In this document: positions 1 to 9,075 of the stretch, piece after piece
Position numbering within the stretch: the first letter of the stretch is position 1
Layout: each line of letters begins with the position of its first letter
Assembly (NCBI GenBank): GCA_030452985.1
Contig: JAKDLG010000015.1
Coordinates: forward strand, 1 to 55,894
From: Humibacillus sp.
GTDB lineage: Bacteria > Actinomycetota > Actinomycetes > Actinomycetales > Dermatophilaceae
DNA length: 55,894 nucleotides
Direction of reading: 5' to 3'
Notes under the pieces: generated by a model
What the model was told of the DNA's origin: nothing
Databases searched by the model: none
Seen by the model: only the letters and a program-made list of their open reading frames with translations
Program-made: the position numbers and the translations under genes

Positions 1-1
1 G

Positions 2-1174
2 TTGGGCGGGGGCGGGCCGATGGGGTGGGGGGCGGCGTGCGGGGCGGGGGGGCCGCGTCGGCGAGGGGGCCCGGTCTCGCCGGGTCGCGGCTGGGCCCGA
101 CACCTGCGGCGCGGCGTGGCCGTCCTCGCCGCCGTCGGCTTGGGCGCGTTCGCCGTCGTGCTGGCCCGCCCGGCCAGCACCGAGCCGATCGCCGGCCCGG
201 ACGGGCGACCGCTGGCCGGCAGCATCGCCGAGCTGACCACCATCCCGGTCGGCGGGAAACGGCTCGGGGTGATGATCCGCGGGCAGAGCACGAACAACCC
301 GGTTGTGCTCTTTCTACCCGGCGGCCCGGGCGGGTCTGAGCGCGGGGCGATGCGCAAGCACCTGCCCGGGCTGGAGAAGCACTTCACCGTCGTCACCTGG
401 GACCAGCGCGGTGCGGGCACGTCCTACCCGGCCCTGGACCCGACCTCCACGTACACCCTCAACAGCTCGGTCGCAGACACCATCGCCATGACCAACTACC
501 TGCGCGAGCGGTTCGGTCAGAACAAGATCTACCTGCTCGGGAACTCGTGGGGCACCGTCGTAGGGGTGCTGGCCGCGCAGCAGGAGCCCCAGCTGTACGC
601 CGCCTACATCGGCACCGGGCAGATGGTCGACCCGCTGCAAACCGACCGCATCTTCTACAACGACACCCTCGCCTGGGCCCGAAAGAACGACAACACCACC
701 CTTGCCGACCGGCTCACCGCGATCGGGCCGCCCCCCTACCGAGACATGCTCGACTACGAGACCGCGCTAGCGCACGAGCACGAGGTCTACCCCTACGACC
801 ACACCGGCAACAGTGAGGGCGCGGGCGGCTACTCGGAGAACTTCATCGTGCCCGAGTACGCCGTGATCGACCAGGTGCACCTGCTCGGGTCGTTCATGGA
901 CACCTTCGCCGTGCTCTACCCGCAGGTCCAGGATCTCGACTTCCGCACCGACGCCAACACCCTGTCGGTGCCGGCCTACTTCGTCGAGGGCGCCCACGAG
1001 GCACGGGGGCGCACCGAGCCCTTCCAGCAGTGGTACGCCGCGCTGTCGTCGCCTCACAAGGAGCTGGCTGTGCTGTCCACCTCGGGCCACCGGCCGCTGT
1101 TCGAGCAGCCCCAGGAGTTCGTCGCCTTCATGACCGACACCGTCCTGGCCCAGACAGCCCAGGCCCCCCAGTGA
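2..1174 (+). CDS. membrane-anchored alpha/beta hydrolase (prolyl aminopeptidase-like fold)
   Basis: Serine hydrolase of the alpha/beta fold. The oxyanion-type motif LPGGPGGSE lies near residue 105, the nucleophile elbow GNSWGT places the catalytic Ser near residue 182, and the closing His sits in SGHRPLF near residue 363. A single hydrophobic segment at about residues 35-55 (VAVLAAVGLGAFAVVLA) suggests an N-terminal membrane anchor with the enzyme outside. The frame is open to the window edge, so the start may lie upstream; ATG at 20 is an internal candidate. Its stop overlaps the GTG start of the next gene, so it heads a translationally coupled operon with an acyltransferase and two membrane proteins. 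An esterase or lipase role beside a WS/DGAT is reasonable but unproven; the substrate cannot be read. Confidence 0.85.
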   Translation: MGGGGPMGWGAACGAGGPRRRGGPVSPGRGWARHLRRGVAVLAAVGLGAFAVVLARPASTEPIAGPDGRPLAGSIAELTTIPVGGKRLGVMIRGQSTNNPVVLFLPGGPGGSERGAMRKHLPGLEKHFTVVTWDQRGAGTSYPALDPTSTYTLNSSVADTIAMTNYLRERFGQNKIYLLGNSWGTVVGVLAAQQEPQLYAAYIGTGQMVDPLQTDRIFYNDTLAWARKNDNTTLADRLTAIGPPPYRDMLDYETALAHEHEVYPYDHTGNSEGAGGYSENFIVPEYAVIDQVHLLGSFMDTFAVLYPQVQDLDFRTDANTLSVPAYFVEGAHEARGRTEPFQQWYAALSSPHKELAVLSTSGHRPLFEQPQEFVAFMTDTVLAQTAQAPQ

Positions 1175-2633
1175 GCGCCGGCCCCTCACGTCCATCGGCC
1201 GGCCCGGCCGGCCCGGCAGGGGGAGGGCCTGCCCACCCGGACAGCCTCCAGCGGGCCAGCGCCAACGACATGATGGAGCTTGCCACTGACACGCGGTCGG
1301 CGCCGCAATACGTTGCGGCGCTGCTGCGGCTCGATCGGGCGGTGGACCCCGCGACGGTGGTTGAGGTGCTGTCGGCCCGAGTCCCTGGCGTTCCTCGGCT
1401 TCGGCAACGCCTGACCCCGGCACCGTTCGGCGGGGGGCGCCCGGTGTGGGTCGACGACCCCGGCTTCGACATAGCGCATCAGCTGACCGTGCGCACCTGT
1501 CCCGCGCCCGGTGACACGGCCGCCCTGCTGGAGGTGACCTCGGCCGCCGCGACCACCCGGTTACCGCGGGACCGGCCCCTGTGGTCGGTCACTGTGGTGA
1601 CCGGCCTGAAGGACGGTTCCACCGCGCTGGTGCTTGTGCTGCATCACGTCCTGGCCGACGGCATCGGGGGCCTGGCGGCGTTGGCGGCTCTGGTGGATGG
1701 GGCACCGCCCGCTCCGCCTCGGACCTTCCCGGCGCCTGCCCCCACACCGACGCCCTGGTGGTCGATGCCACCCGACGCCGGATCCAAGCCCTGTCGTCGC
1801 TACCCCAGGTGCCGCGGCTGGTTCGCGCCGCGGCGACCGAACTGCAGCTCGGCACCCACGGCCGCCTGTCTGCTTGCTCGCTCAACCAGCCCGTTGGTCC
1901 GCGCCGTCATCTCGCCGTCACGGCGGTGCCCCTCATCGACGTAGTGAGTGCCGCGCACCGCCGCGGGGTGACGGTCAACGACGTGCTCGTGACCGCCGTG
2001 GCAGGTGCCCTCACCACTGCTGTGCACGAGCGTGGCGAAAGCGTCGACTCGTTCGTGATCTCCATTCCCATCTCTGTGCGGCGAGACGCGAGCTCGACCG
2101 AGCTGGGCAACCAGGTGGGGGTGGTCCCCGTGCAGGTCCCAGCCGGTGGTCGAGCTAGTGATCGGCTGGCCGCTGTCGCGGCCAGCACCGAGGCGGCCTG
2201 CCGATCCCCGGAACGCGGGGAGTCAGCGCCACTGCTGGCGTTCGGGTTCCGGCTGCTGGCCCGCGTCGGCGTCTTTGCGTTCTTCGTCAACCACCAGCGC
2301 CTCGTGACCACGTTCGTCACCAACCTGCGCGGACCCAGCACGCTGATGACCCTGGGCGGGGCACGGGTCACCGAGATCGTCCCGGTCAGCTCGATCACCG
2401 GAAACATCACGGTGGCCTTCGCCGCACTGTCCTACGTGGGAACACTGACGGTGACCGTCATCGCTGACCCGGATCACTGTCCGGATCTGCTGCGGATCGC
2501 CACCGCGCTGCACGACGAGCTCGACCACCTGGCCATCACCCGACGAGGCAACGACGCGAACCACCCGCAGCGGTGGGACCCGGTCAAGGGGCAGACCGTC
2601 GCACCGCTACAAAGCCAAAGAGGAGACGGATGA
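1171..2633 (+). pseudogene. WS/DGAT-family acyltransferase, frameshifted
   Basis: Wax ester synthase/diacylglycerol acyltransferase family. GTG at 1171 overlaps the preceding TGA (GTGA). The N-terminal half carries the family active-site motif HHVLADG (His158-His159) and runs in one frame to about 1755. The rest continues one frame back, with conserved-looking blocks such as VNDVLVTAVAGAL and TNLRGPSTLM, to a stop at 2631-2633. Joining the frames gives a normal length of about 480 residues, so one base appears to be missing near 1750-1765. This may be a true recent inactivation or a sequencing error. The coupled start and the intact downstream overlap argue that the locus was functional until recently. 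A second, intact WS/DGAT lies at 34202-35731. Confidence 0.8.
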
Positions 2634-3091
2634 CAGTGGAACGACAGAAGGCGATCCCCGCCCTCGATACCCCCGGCGGCCACGAGACGCCAGGAACTGG
2701 CCCTTCGCGCGCCGGAAGACGACGGCTACTGCTCACCCTGCAGCTGGGGACGGGCGCCTGCGCCCTGGCCGGGGGCGTACTGCTCATGGTCGCGCCCGAC
2801 GGTTCGCTCTTGCAGGCAGATCCGTCTGTGCTGGAAGGAACCCCCTTCGCCGACTGGCGGATGCCCGGCATCCTGCTCACTATCCTGGTCGGAGGGGGTC
2901 TCCTGGCCGCCGGCAGCTGGCAGTGGCACCGTCGCCCGCACGCCCGAGCCGTGTCGATGCTGGCCGGTCTGGGCCTCATCGCGTTCGAGGCCGCTGAGCT
3001 GGCCTGGATCGGCTTCCAGCCGCTCGAGGGGGCCTTCGCGCTGGTGGGCGCCGTCATCTTCGGCCTCTCGGTGCTGGAGACGCGGCCATGA
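2630..3091 (+). CDS. small integral membrane protein, unknown function
   Basis: 153-residue protein with four hydrophobic stretches (about residues 28-48, 72-92, 103-123 and 128-147) after a polar, Arg-rich N-terminus. The ATG overlaps the previous stop (ATGA) and is preceded by a good ribosome site, AAAGAGGAG, eight bases upstream, which fixes the start. I do not recognise a family. It is coupled on both sides to the acyltransferase and to the larger membrane protein, so it probably acts with them in the envelope, but no enzymatic motif is visible. Confidence 0.75.
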   Translation: MTVERQKAIPALDTPGGHETPGTGPSRAGRRRLLLTLQLGTGACALAGGVLLMVAPDGSLLQADPSVLEGTPFADWRMPGILLTILVGGGLLAAGSWQWHRRPHARAVSMLAGLGLIAFEAAELAWIGFQPLEGAFALVGAVIFGLSVLETRP

Positions 3092-3978
3092 CTCAGGACC
3101 CTCGTCCCAAGTCCCGACCTGGGTCGGCGGAGGTGGCACGCCACCGGGAGTCTGCCGAGCACGCCGCTGCCTCGTTGGCCCGTATCTGGTTTCGGCTGGG
3201 TGCGGCCGCTGCGCTTCTCGGGGCTGCCGGCAGCGTGGTGGGACTGGTATCTGCAGCCTCCATCTACGGTCGCGAGACCGCGATTCTCGCCGACGCGGCG
3301 ACGGCGCAAGACCTGGTCAACCTGGTGCTCGTCGCACCCCTGCTGGTCATCCTGGGCTGGCGGGCGCACCACGGACACCTACCGGCCTACCTGGTCTGGG
3401 TCGGGTGCCTGGCGTTCACTGTCTACAACTACGCGATCTTCTCGTTCTCGGTGCATTTCGGGCCGCTGTTCCTGCTGTGGGTCGCCGTGCTCGGCCTGTC
3501 CACGTTCGCACTCATCGGCGGCTTGTCGACGGTTGACATGGCCGTCGTCAAGGAGCGCTTCACCGACCACCCCGTGCGGTGGCCGGCGTGGGTCGTCATC
3601 ACCATCGCGGCCCTGTTCACCCTGCTCTGGTTGCGCGAGATCGTGCCCGACCTGCTCGCCGGCGCGCCGTCACACAGCGCCAGCGACTGGAGGGTGCCGA
3701 CCAACCCCGTCCACGTGCTGGACCTCGCGTTCTTCCTACCGGCCGCCGCGACCAGCGGGATCCTGCTGCTGCGGCGCCACCGCCTTGGCTATGCCACCGC
3801 TCCCAGCCAGCTCACGTGGATGGCGCTGACCTGCCTGCCGATCCTGCTCACGCCACTGGTCGAGCAGGCCCGATCACACCAACCCGGCTGGGCGGTCGCC
3901 GGCCCGATCGCGGCGATCCTCCTGGCCAGCCTCGGTGCTCTGGGCTCAATACTGCGAGGCACCCGCAGCCGCGTTTGA
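3088..3978 (+). CDS. polytopic membrane protein, unknown function
   Basis: 296-residue protein with about eight predicted transmembrane segments, starting near residue 33 after a charged leader. ATG overlaps the preceding TGA (ATGA), so it is the last gene of the four-gene operon. No transporter or enzyme signature is recognisable. A loop of about 30 residues between the fifth and sixth segments (after WLREIVPDLL) is the only long soluble part. The convergent serA gene ends 95 bases downstream. A role in lipid or envelope handling with the hydrolase and acyltransferase is inferred from position only. Confidence 0.75.
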   Translation: MTQDPRPKSRPGSAEVARHRESAEHAAASLARIWFRLGAAAALLGAAGSVVGLVSAASIYGRETAILADAATAQDLVNLVLVAPLLVILGWRAHHGHLPAYLVWVGCLAFTVYNYAIFSFSVHFGPLFLLWVAVLGLSTFALIGGLSTVDMAVVKERFTDHPVRWPAWVVITIAALFTLLWLREIVPDLLAGAPSHSASDWRVPTNPVHVLDLAFFLPAAATSGILLLRRHRLGYATAPSQLTWMALTCLPILLTPLVEQARSHQPGWAVAGPIAAILLASLGALGSILRGTRSRV

Positions 3979-4073
3979 CCCATGGGCGTGCTGGACTACG
4001 GCAACATCCTCAGACGGATCAGGTCGAGGGGGGAGCGCCGGCGAGCTACCCGATTCGAGTCTGAACCTCAGAG

Positions 4074-5276
4074 TCAGGAGGCGGACCAGGCCTTCAGCCA
4101 GATGGCTTCGGCGCCGTTGCGGAGCGACGCCAACGTGGCCTCCGTCGGCGCCAGGTCGGTGTGGGTGATGACGTACCCGTACTCGCCTCGGGTGGAGAGC
4201 GCCTGGCCGACGATATTGGCGCCCGAGTCGGCCAGCACCTGGTTGATGGAGGCCAGCACTCCCGGCACGTTGTGGTGCAGGAAGGCCATCTGGAACGCCT
4301 CGGTGGTGGGCGGGGGGACCACCTCGGGAAGGTTGACCGACAACGCGGTGGATCCCGTGTTGATGAAGGCACGGAACTTGCCGGCCACGAAAGAGCCGAT
4401 CTCCTTCTGCGCCTGCTGGGTCGACCCGCCGACGTGGGGGGTGAGGATCACGTTGTCCAGGCCGCGCAACGGTGACTCGAACGAGTCACCCTGAGCCTTG
4501 GGTTCGATCGGGAACACGTCGATCGCAGCGCCGGACAGGTGACCGGAGAGGATGTGCTCACGCAACGCAAGGTCGTCGACGACCATGCCGCGCGACGCGT
4601 TGATGAACGCGGCGTCCTGCTTCATCACGGCGAACTGGTCGGCGCCGAACAGGCCGGCGTTCCCGGGCCGCCCGTCGACGTGCAGGCTGACGATGTCGGC
4701 CTGCCTCAGCAGCTCGTCCAGTGAGCCGACCGCGCGGGCGTTGCCGTGAGCCGGCCGGTCGGCGGTGTCGTAGAAGATGACGTGCAGGCCGATGGCCTCG
4801 GCGACGTTCGACAACTGCGTGCCGATGTTGCCGTAGCCGACGACGCCCAGGGTGCGGCCGCGAACCTCGTGGCTGCCCTTGGCTGACTTGTCCCAGATGC
4901 CGTCGTGCATCCGCTGGGTCTTCTCGGGCAGCCGGCGGGCCAGGGCGATCAGCTCACACAACACGATCTCGACGACACTGCGGGTGTTGGAGAACGGGGC
5001 GTTGAAGACGGCGACGCCGTGGGCGGACGCTGCCTCGAGGTCGACCTGGTTCGTGCCGATGCAGAAGCAGCCCACGCCGAGCAGGTCGTTCGCCGCCGCC
5101 AGAACACGCTCGGTCACCTTGGTGTTCGACCGGATGCCGAGCAGCCCGACACCGGGTAGAGCGCCGATCAGGTCGTCCTCGCTCATCGCGGCGGCTCGGA
5201 CGTCGACGTCCCAGCCGTTCGCACGGAGCACCTCCGCCGCGACGGGGTGGATGTTCTCGAGAAGCAGGATCTTCAC
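4074..5276 (-). CDS. serA: D-3-phosphoglycerate dehydrogenase with ACT domain
   Basis: Catalyses the first step of serine synthesis, NAD-dependent oxidation of 3-phosphoglycerate. The GTG at 5276 (VKILLLENIHP) gives a 400-residue protein, the normal length for the short ACT-domain type; upstream in-frame sequence does not look like this family. Visible features are the nucleotide-binding loop GYGNIG (147-152), the catalytic Arg in NASRG (Arg229), Glu258 in FPIEP, His281 in TPHVGGS, and a C-terminal ACT-type domain from about residue 325 (HNVPGVLASINQVL) that usually binds serine for feedback control. It stands alone, convergent with the operon to its left. Regulation at the DNA level is not evident. 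Confidence 0.93.
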   Translation of the reverse strand: MKILLLENIHPVAAEVLRANGWDVDVRAAAMSEDDLIGALPGVGLLGIRSNTKVTERVLAAANDLLGVGCFCIGTNQVDLEAASAHGVAVFNAPFSNTRSVVEIVLCELIALARRLPEKTQRMHDGIWDKSAKGSHEVRGRTLGVVGYGNIGTQLSNVAEAIGLHVIFYDTADRPAHGNARAVGSLDELLRQADIVSLHVDGRPGNAGLFGADQFAVMKQDAAFINASRGMVVDDLALREHILSGHLSGAAIDVFPIEPKAQGDSFESPLRGLDNVILTPHVGGSTQQAQKEIGSFVAGKFRAFINTGSTALSVNLPEVVPPPTTEAFQMAFLHHNVPGVLASINQVLADSGANIVGQALSTRGEYGYVITHTDLAPTEATLASLRNGAEAIWLKAWSAS

Positions 5277-5335
5277 GTGCCGGACGGTATCGCACCAAGA
5301 TGCAGGGATCAGACACAGCCCGCCGGGCGGCATCC

Positions 5336-5600
5336 TCAGACGGGTTCAAGGGACGTGGGCGAGCGATCCGGCGACGTGGGCATCGTGCGCGGCGTCCCTC
5401 CTCCGTCGGACGAACCCAGGTGCGGACTCGACCACCGCGGCCGGTCGGCTTGTCCAGCGCGACGGAGCGCGCGTCCTGCAGCACCTTGAGGTGCTTGCTG
5501 AGAACCGAGTCGGCGACGCCGAGCATCTCTCGGATCGCCGCGAACTCCACCGACTCCGTGACGGCGAGCGCCGGCCAACACTGGACACAGCCGCCCAGGG
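5336..5600 (-). pseudogene. relic: MOSC gene tail fused to winged-helix regulator fragment
   Basis: Reading leftward, 5590-5376 is a close copy (roughly 95 percent by eye) of the middle of the winged-helix gene at 11189-11518, including the blocks EFAAIREMLGVADSVLSKH and RTWVRPTEEGRRA. It lacks the N-terminus and diverges at the end. The last bases, 5332-5354, match the end of the MOSC gene at 21554 (GCATCCTCAGACGGGTTCAA, encoding LEPV-stop). The locus is thus a chimera of pieces found elsewhere in the window and is unlikely to be expressed as a functional protein. Nothing else is clear between 5277 and 5336. Confidence 0.75.
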
Positions 5601-5645
5601 GGCGGGCCGATTGCCGCTGCGACACATGCGGCAGCCGTTGCCCGA

Positions 5646-6066
5646 ATGGAGGTCACCTTCACTCATGACGCCACCGGTGCCGCCGACGCGACGAGCAACC
5701 TCACCCACGCCATCCAGGCGGTCACGTCCACGACAGGGGCGGCACCCCGACGGGTGGGACCACGACCTGCTCCTGATCGACCTCGATCCCGCCAACGCCG
5801 CCCACGATGATGACGAGTGGTCCGACGTAGCACCCGGTGACGCCGCGGCCGCGGTCGCCGGCCTGGCCTATGAGGTGGGGTTGGCGACCGCCCGCGCCAC
5901 CACCGACGCCTCCACCCGTCTGGCGTGCGGCGAGGGTTGCTGGGTGAACACGCCCGGTTGCTCCGAACCGGGTCAGCCGCTCATCTACTCGTCGGCCACC
6001 CTGCGGCTCAGTGCCACCGATGTAGTCAGTGGGATCTTCGGTGGATGGTGGCAGCCCTCGCGGTAA
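5646..6066 (+). pseudogene. possible broken small hypothetical gene
   Basis: An ATG at 5646 opens a plausible N-terminus (MEVTFTHDATGAADATSNL) that shifts into the neighbouring frame around 5750. From there an open frame with high GC at third positions runs to the stop at 6064-6066 (for example LLLIDLDPANAAHDDDEWSD and LAYEVGLATARATTDA). No family is recognisable and no good ribosome site is seen. It lies in a debris-rich stretch between the HTH relic and the convergent serine hydrolase. It may be a frameshifted orphan gene or chance open frame; this is a low-confidence call. Confidence 0.25.
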
Positions 6067-6080
6067 ACACCCCGTAGGGT

Positions 6081-7397
6081 TCAGCGACGCAGCGCCGGTG
6101 CCTGCGCCGGTGCCTGCGTCGTGGCCGCAGAGCCACGCAGCGCCTGCGCGAACTGAGCGGCCGCCTTCTTCTTCGCATTCGCGCTGACGGGCCGTGGGCA
6201 GGTCTGGCTGAACGCGTCGATGAGGAAGTCGTTGGCGAGCTTGGTCGTCGGCGGGGCTGCGGTGAGGTAGTCGCGACCGGTGAAGTTCACGCTCGCCTGC
6301 CGCTTGCCATCCGGTGAGGTGAACGCCGTTGAGAGGGTGCCGAACGTCGCTCCGTCGTGGCCGTAGAGGTACTGCTGCTGGCCCTTCGGCCCTGGGCACG
6401 GGTCGCCGACGAGGTAGATGCCCAGCCCGTATGCCGGGTCGCCGGCTTTCACGGTCCGCGGGGTGGCCATGTTGCGGACCAGGTTCATCGGCAACAACCG
6501 GCCGGTGAACAACGCTCGGTAGAACCGGTCGAGGTCTGATGCGGTGGAGACGACCGCGCCGGCGGATGAGAAAATGGAGGGGTTGGTCGCGTCGAAGTTG
6601 TACGGCCGCTCGAAGAGGGCGTACTCGCTCAGATGCGCCCCGCGGAACCCGGGCAGCCGCGTCGGGTAGGTGCTGCTTCGCATCCCGGCGGGCACGAAGA
6701 TGCGGCTCCGGAGCAGGTATGCGACCGAGTGGTGGGTGGCCCGCTCGAGCATCATCCCGACCACCACGTACTCGGTGTTGGAGTACGAGTAGTCGGTGCC
6801 CGGCCGGAACAGCCAGGGCTGCTGCAGGGCCGCGGCGACGAGCTGCGCGTCCGTGTAAGGCCGGTGCAGGGCCGCCAGCAGCTGATCGGGGGTCTGCGCT
6901 CCGGCCAAGAGCGTGCCGAAATAGTCCGGTAGGCCGGAGCGGTGGCTCAGCAGCTGTTCCAGCGTCACGCGCTCGTGCCCGGGCAGCAGGCCCGGCAGGA
7001 CGTCACCGACCCGGGTCGTCAGCTTCCACGTGTGTGCCTGGACCTGCTGCAGGGCCAGCGTCGCGATCATCGTCTTGGTGATGCTGCCGACTCGGAACGT
7101 GTCACCGGGCCGGGCCGTGCGGGCCGCATCGATCGAGCGCACCCCGGAGGCGCCTCGCCACCACTGATGACTGCCGCGGGCCGCGCCGACCACGGCGATG
7201 GCGCCGGCCCGTGTGACGAGGTCGAGGTCGTGCTGCAGCGCTTCGCCGTCCATGCCACGCCCCGCGCCCTGCGAGGGACGTGCAGGGGTGGGGCCGCTGG
7301 CGGCCAGGGCCGGCGCCGCCACGGTCGCCACCGAGCAGGCAAGGGCGGCGAGTGCTGCGACGGCGATCTTGTGGCCAGAACGAATGCTGAATGCCAT
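6081..7397 (-). CDS. secreted serine hydrolase, class C beta-lactamase / DD-peptidase family
   Basis: 438 residues from ATG 7397, chosen because CTCGGGAGGATT sits just upstream; longer in-frame starts lack this. Signal peptide at about residues 1-35 (AVAALAALACSVATVAAPALA). The three penicillin-recognising motifs are present: SxxK as SITK near residue 108, YxN as YSN near residue 200, and HDG near residue 345 in the KTG position. Such enzymes hydrolyse peptidoglycan stem peptides, esters or beta-lactams outside the cell; the sequence does not show which. A low-complexity Ala/Pro/Gln tail ends the protein. It is transcribed alone, convergent with the doubtful gene to its left. Confidence 0.88.
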   Translation of the reverse strand: MAFSIRSGHKIAVAALAALACSVATVAAPALAASGPTPARPSQGAGRGMDGEALQHDLDLVTRAGAIAVVGAARGSHQWWRGASGVRSIDAARTARPGDTFRVGSITKTMIATLALQQVQAHTWKLTTRVGDVLPGLLPGHERVTLEQLLSHRSGLPDYFGTLLAGAQTPDQLLAALHRPYTDAQLVAAALQQPWLFRPGTDYSYSNTEYVVVGMMLERATHHSVAYLLRSRIFVPAGMRSSTYPTRLPGFRGAHLSEYALFERPYNFDATNPSIFSSAGAVVSTASDLDRFYRALFTGRLLPMNLVRNMATPRTVKAGDPAYGLGIYLVGDPCPGPKGQQQYLYGHDGATFGTLSTAFTSPDGKRQASVNFTGRDYLTAAPPTTKLANDFLIDAFSQTCPRPVSANAKKKAAAQFAQALRGSAATTQAPAQAPALRR

Positions 7398-7510
7398 GAC
7401 AATCCTCCCGAGAGCTCTGCGATCTCTCCTGCCTATCACGGCAGGTAACCCCGTGGTGTCGAGCACGAGGGCCATGCTTCGGTGGAGGACCGGGCGGGTC
7501 AAGGCATGTC

Positions 7511-8200
7511 GTGCGTGGCTCGGTTGGGGTGGGGTGTGAACCAGGGCGCGAACGCGCGGCGGAGTTCGCGACGCTGCGCGCGATCGGGTGGGCCGAGGGG
7601 CCGCTCTCGCGGCTGGTGGCCCACGAAGGTCTGCTGATCGGGCTGGTCGGGTCGCTGGCCGGCGCTGGGGCCGGGCTCGGGCTGGTGCGCCTGCTCGACG
7701 GCCCGATCACCCCCACCCTGCAGGTCGCCGTCACCGGGGTGAGGATGGTGGTGCGGGGGCTGGCCCCATCACCGTCGATGACACCGACGTCGCCACGCTC
7801 ACCCGCAGCGCGCTGGCCCGGTACCGGCGCAGCATCGGGTTCGTCTTCCAGCGCTACAACCTGCTCCCTGCCCTGTCGGCCCTCGACAACGTCACCACCC
7901 CCGTGCTGTCCTACCCGACCGATTTCGACAAGAAGACCCGCGCCACGCAACTACTGGCCCAGGTCGGGCTCGCCGGCCGGGAGAGCTCTTTGCCGTCGCG
8001 CTGGTCCGGCGGTCAGCAGCAACGGGTTTCGATCGCCCGGGCCCTGATCGGGCACCCCCGGCTGATCCTGGCCGATGAACCCACCGGCAACCTCGACTCC
8101 CACACCGGAGCCGAGATCCTCCAGCGGTCGGCGACTCGACGTGGCCCCGGCAGTCGGACGACCTCGGTGGCGCAGTGCCTGCCGACGACGGGTGCCATCC
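7511..8200 (+). pseudogene. ABC transporter relic (FtsX-like permease end plus truncated ATPase)
   Basis: Two truncated pieces in different frames. At 7545-7740 is the C-terminal part of an FtsX/MacB-type permease (EFATLRAIGWAEGPLSRLV followed by a Gly/Leu-rich segment). At 7770-8130 is an ATPase part with Q-loop (FVFQRYNLLPAL), signature ([15 protein letters not shown]), Walker B ([13 protein letters not shown]) and D-loop. The ATPase lacks the whole N-terminus with the Walker A loop and breaks off before the H-loop into unrelated sequence. It cannot make a working ATPase. Deletions have removed most of a former MacB-like lipoprotein or peptide exporter. Confidence 0.8.
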
Positions 8201-8213
8201 GAGCAGCACGGGC

Positions 8214-8256
8214 TCCGCGTTGCCTGGGCCGGGGGGGTGGAGCCAGGCAACGCGGA
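8214..8256 (-). terminator. strong hairpin, terminator of the SH3 gene
   Basis: A perfect 14-bp stem, TCCGCGTTGCCTGG paired with CCAGGCAACGCGGA, encloses a 15-base G-rich loop and lies 8 bases past the stop of the leftward SH3 gene. No U-tract follows, as is common in high-GC actinobacteria. It may also stop transcripts from the ABC relic. Confidence 0.7.
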
Positions 8257-8264
8257 AGGTCGGT

Positions 8265-8843
8265 TCAGTCGCACCAGCCGGGGGCGCGGCCGATGTTCTG
8301 CACGTAGCGGGCGGCGAGCCAGTGTCCGCCTTGGGTCTGATACCACAGTGCGTTGCCGCCGACGTTCTGGCCGTCGAGCTTGCAGGTGACGTCAACGCCG
8401 GCGCCGCTGGCCAGGGTCTGCACCAGCGTGTCCGCGCTCGTCGGGCCGGTACGAACGTTCAGAGCGGCGGTGGTTCGGATGGCGAAGACCTGCCCGTTGC
8501 CGCACCAGCGTGGCGCAGCACCGAGATTGCGGATGTAGCGCGCGCTGGCCCAGCCGCCCTCGCCGGGCGCCGCAGGCAGCAGGTACCACAGGCTGTTGCC
8601 TGACACCGTGGGTCCGTGCACCACACACACGAGGGGTATGGTCTGCCCGTTGCGCAGCGTGGTGTTGACCCTTCCCGACAGGCTGGGCATGGTGTGCACG
8701 CGCAGGCCACTGCTGGCCACGACCTGCCCCTGATAGCCCTGGCTCGAGACGGCCTGGGCAGGCGCTGCGGTAAGCAGCCCCCCGCCGAGGGTGACTGCGG
8801 CCAGCGTCAACGACGCTGCCTGCACGTGATTCGTGATCATCAT
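8265..8843 (-). CDS. secreted protein with two bacterial SH3 domains
   Basis: 192 residues. A signal peptide ends near residue 32 (TAAPAQA). Two SH3b-like repeats follow (about 38-105 and 120-190), each with a LRV/LNVRTGPS-type strand, a G..V.L.C core and a final WYL/WYQ...GGW.SARYI or GHWLAARYV strand, ending in NLG or NIG plus P.WC. Such domains bind cell-wall or other extracellular targets, and no catalytic domain is attached. Two ATGs stand at the start; AGGAAGGGAT lies upstream of both. It is monocistronic, with a strong hairpin after its stop. Confidence 0.85.
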   Translation of the reverse strand: MMITNHVQAASLTLAAVTLGGGLLTAAPAQAVSSQGYQGQVVASSGLRVHTMPSLSGRVNTTLRNGQTIPLVCVVHGPTVSGNSLWYLLPAAPGEGGWASARYIRNLGAAPRWCGNGQVFAIRTTAALNVRTGPTSADTLVQTLASGAGVDVTCKLDGQNVGGNALWYQTQGGHWLAARYVQNIGRAPGWCD

Positions 8844-9075
8844 GAGAGATCCCTTCCTGCTGTTGTCTGTGGTCGGGTGATCCCGTGCCGGGGCGCCGAA
8901 CGCGTCGGCCGGTGCCGTTCTGCAGCCTCGGCCAAGCAGTCCTGGTGTGCTCGAGCCAGGTCCCTTCCCAGCTCGGGAGCTGGTTCACCCGCGGACTCCG
9001 AAGTCACTCTCTTTGCTCATCTTTCGAGCGTAGAGTCGGACTGCCTCAGCAACGAGAGCCAATCCGGGGGTCAGG

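Noticed and set aside
3995-4020. Third copy of the CATCCTCAGACGG sequence
   Set aside because: Match limited to 13 bases; the flanks do not match the copies at 5332 and 21548, so chance is likely.
5336-5360. tRNA-like GGGTTCAAG at 5340 and 21560
   Set aside because: It is the end of the MOSC coding sequence; no acceptor or anticodon stem surrounds it.
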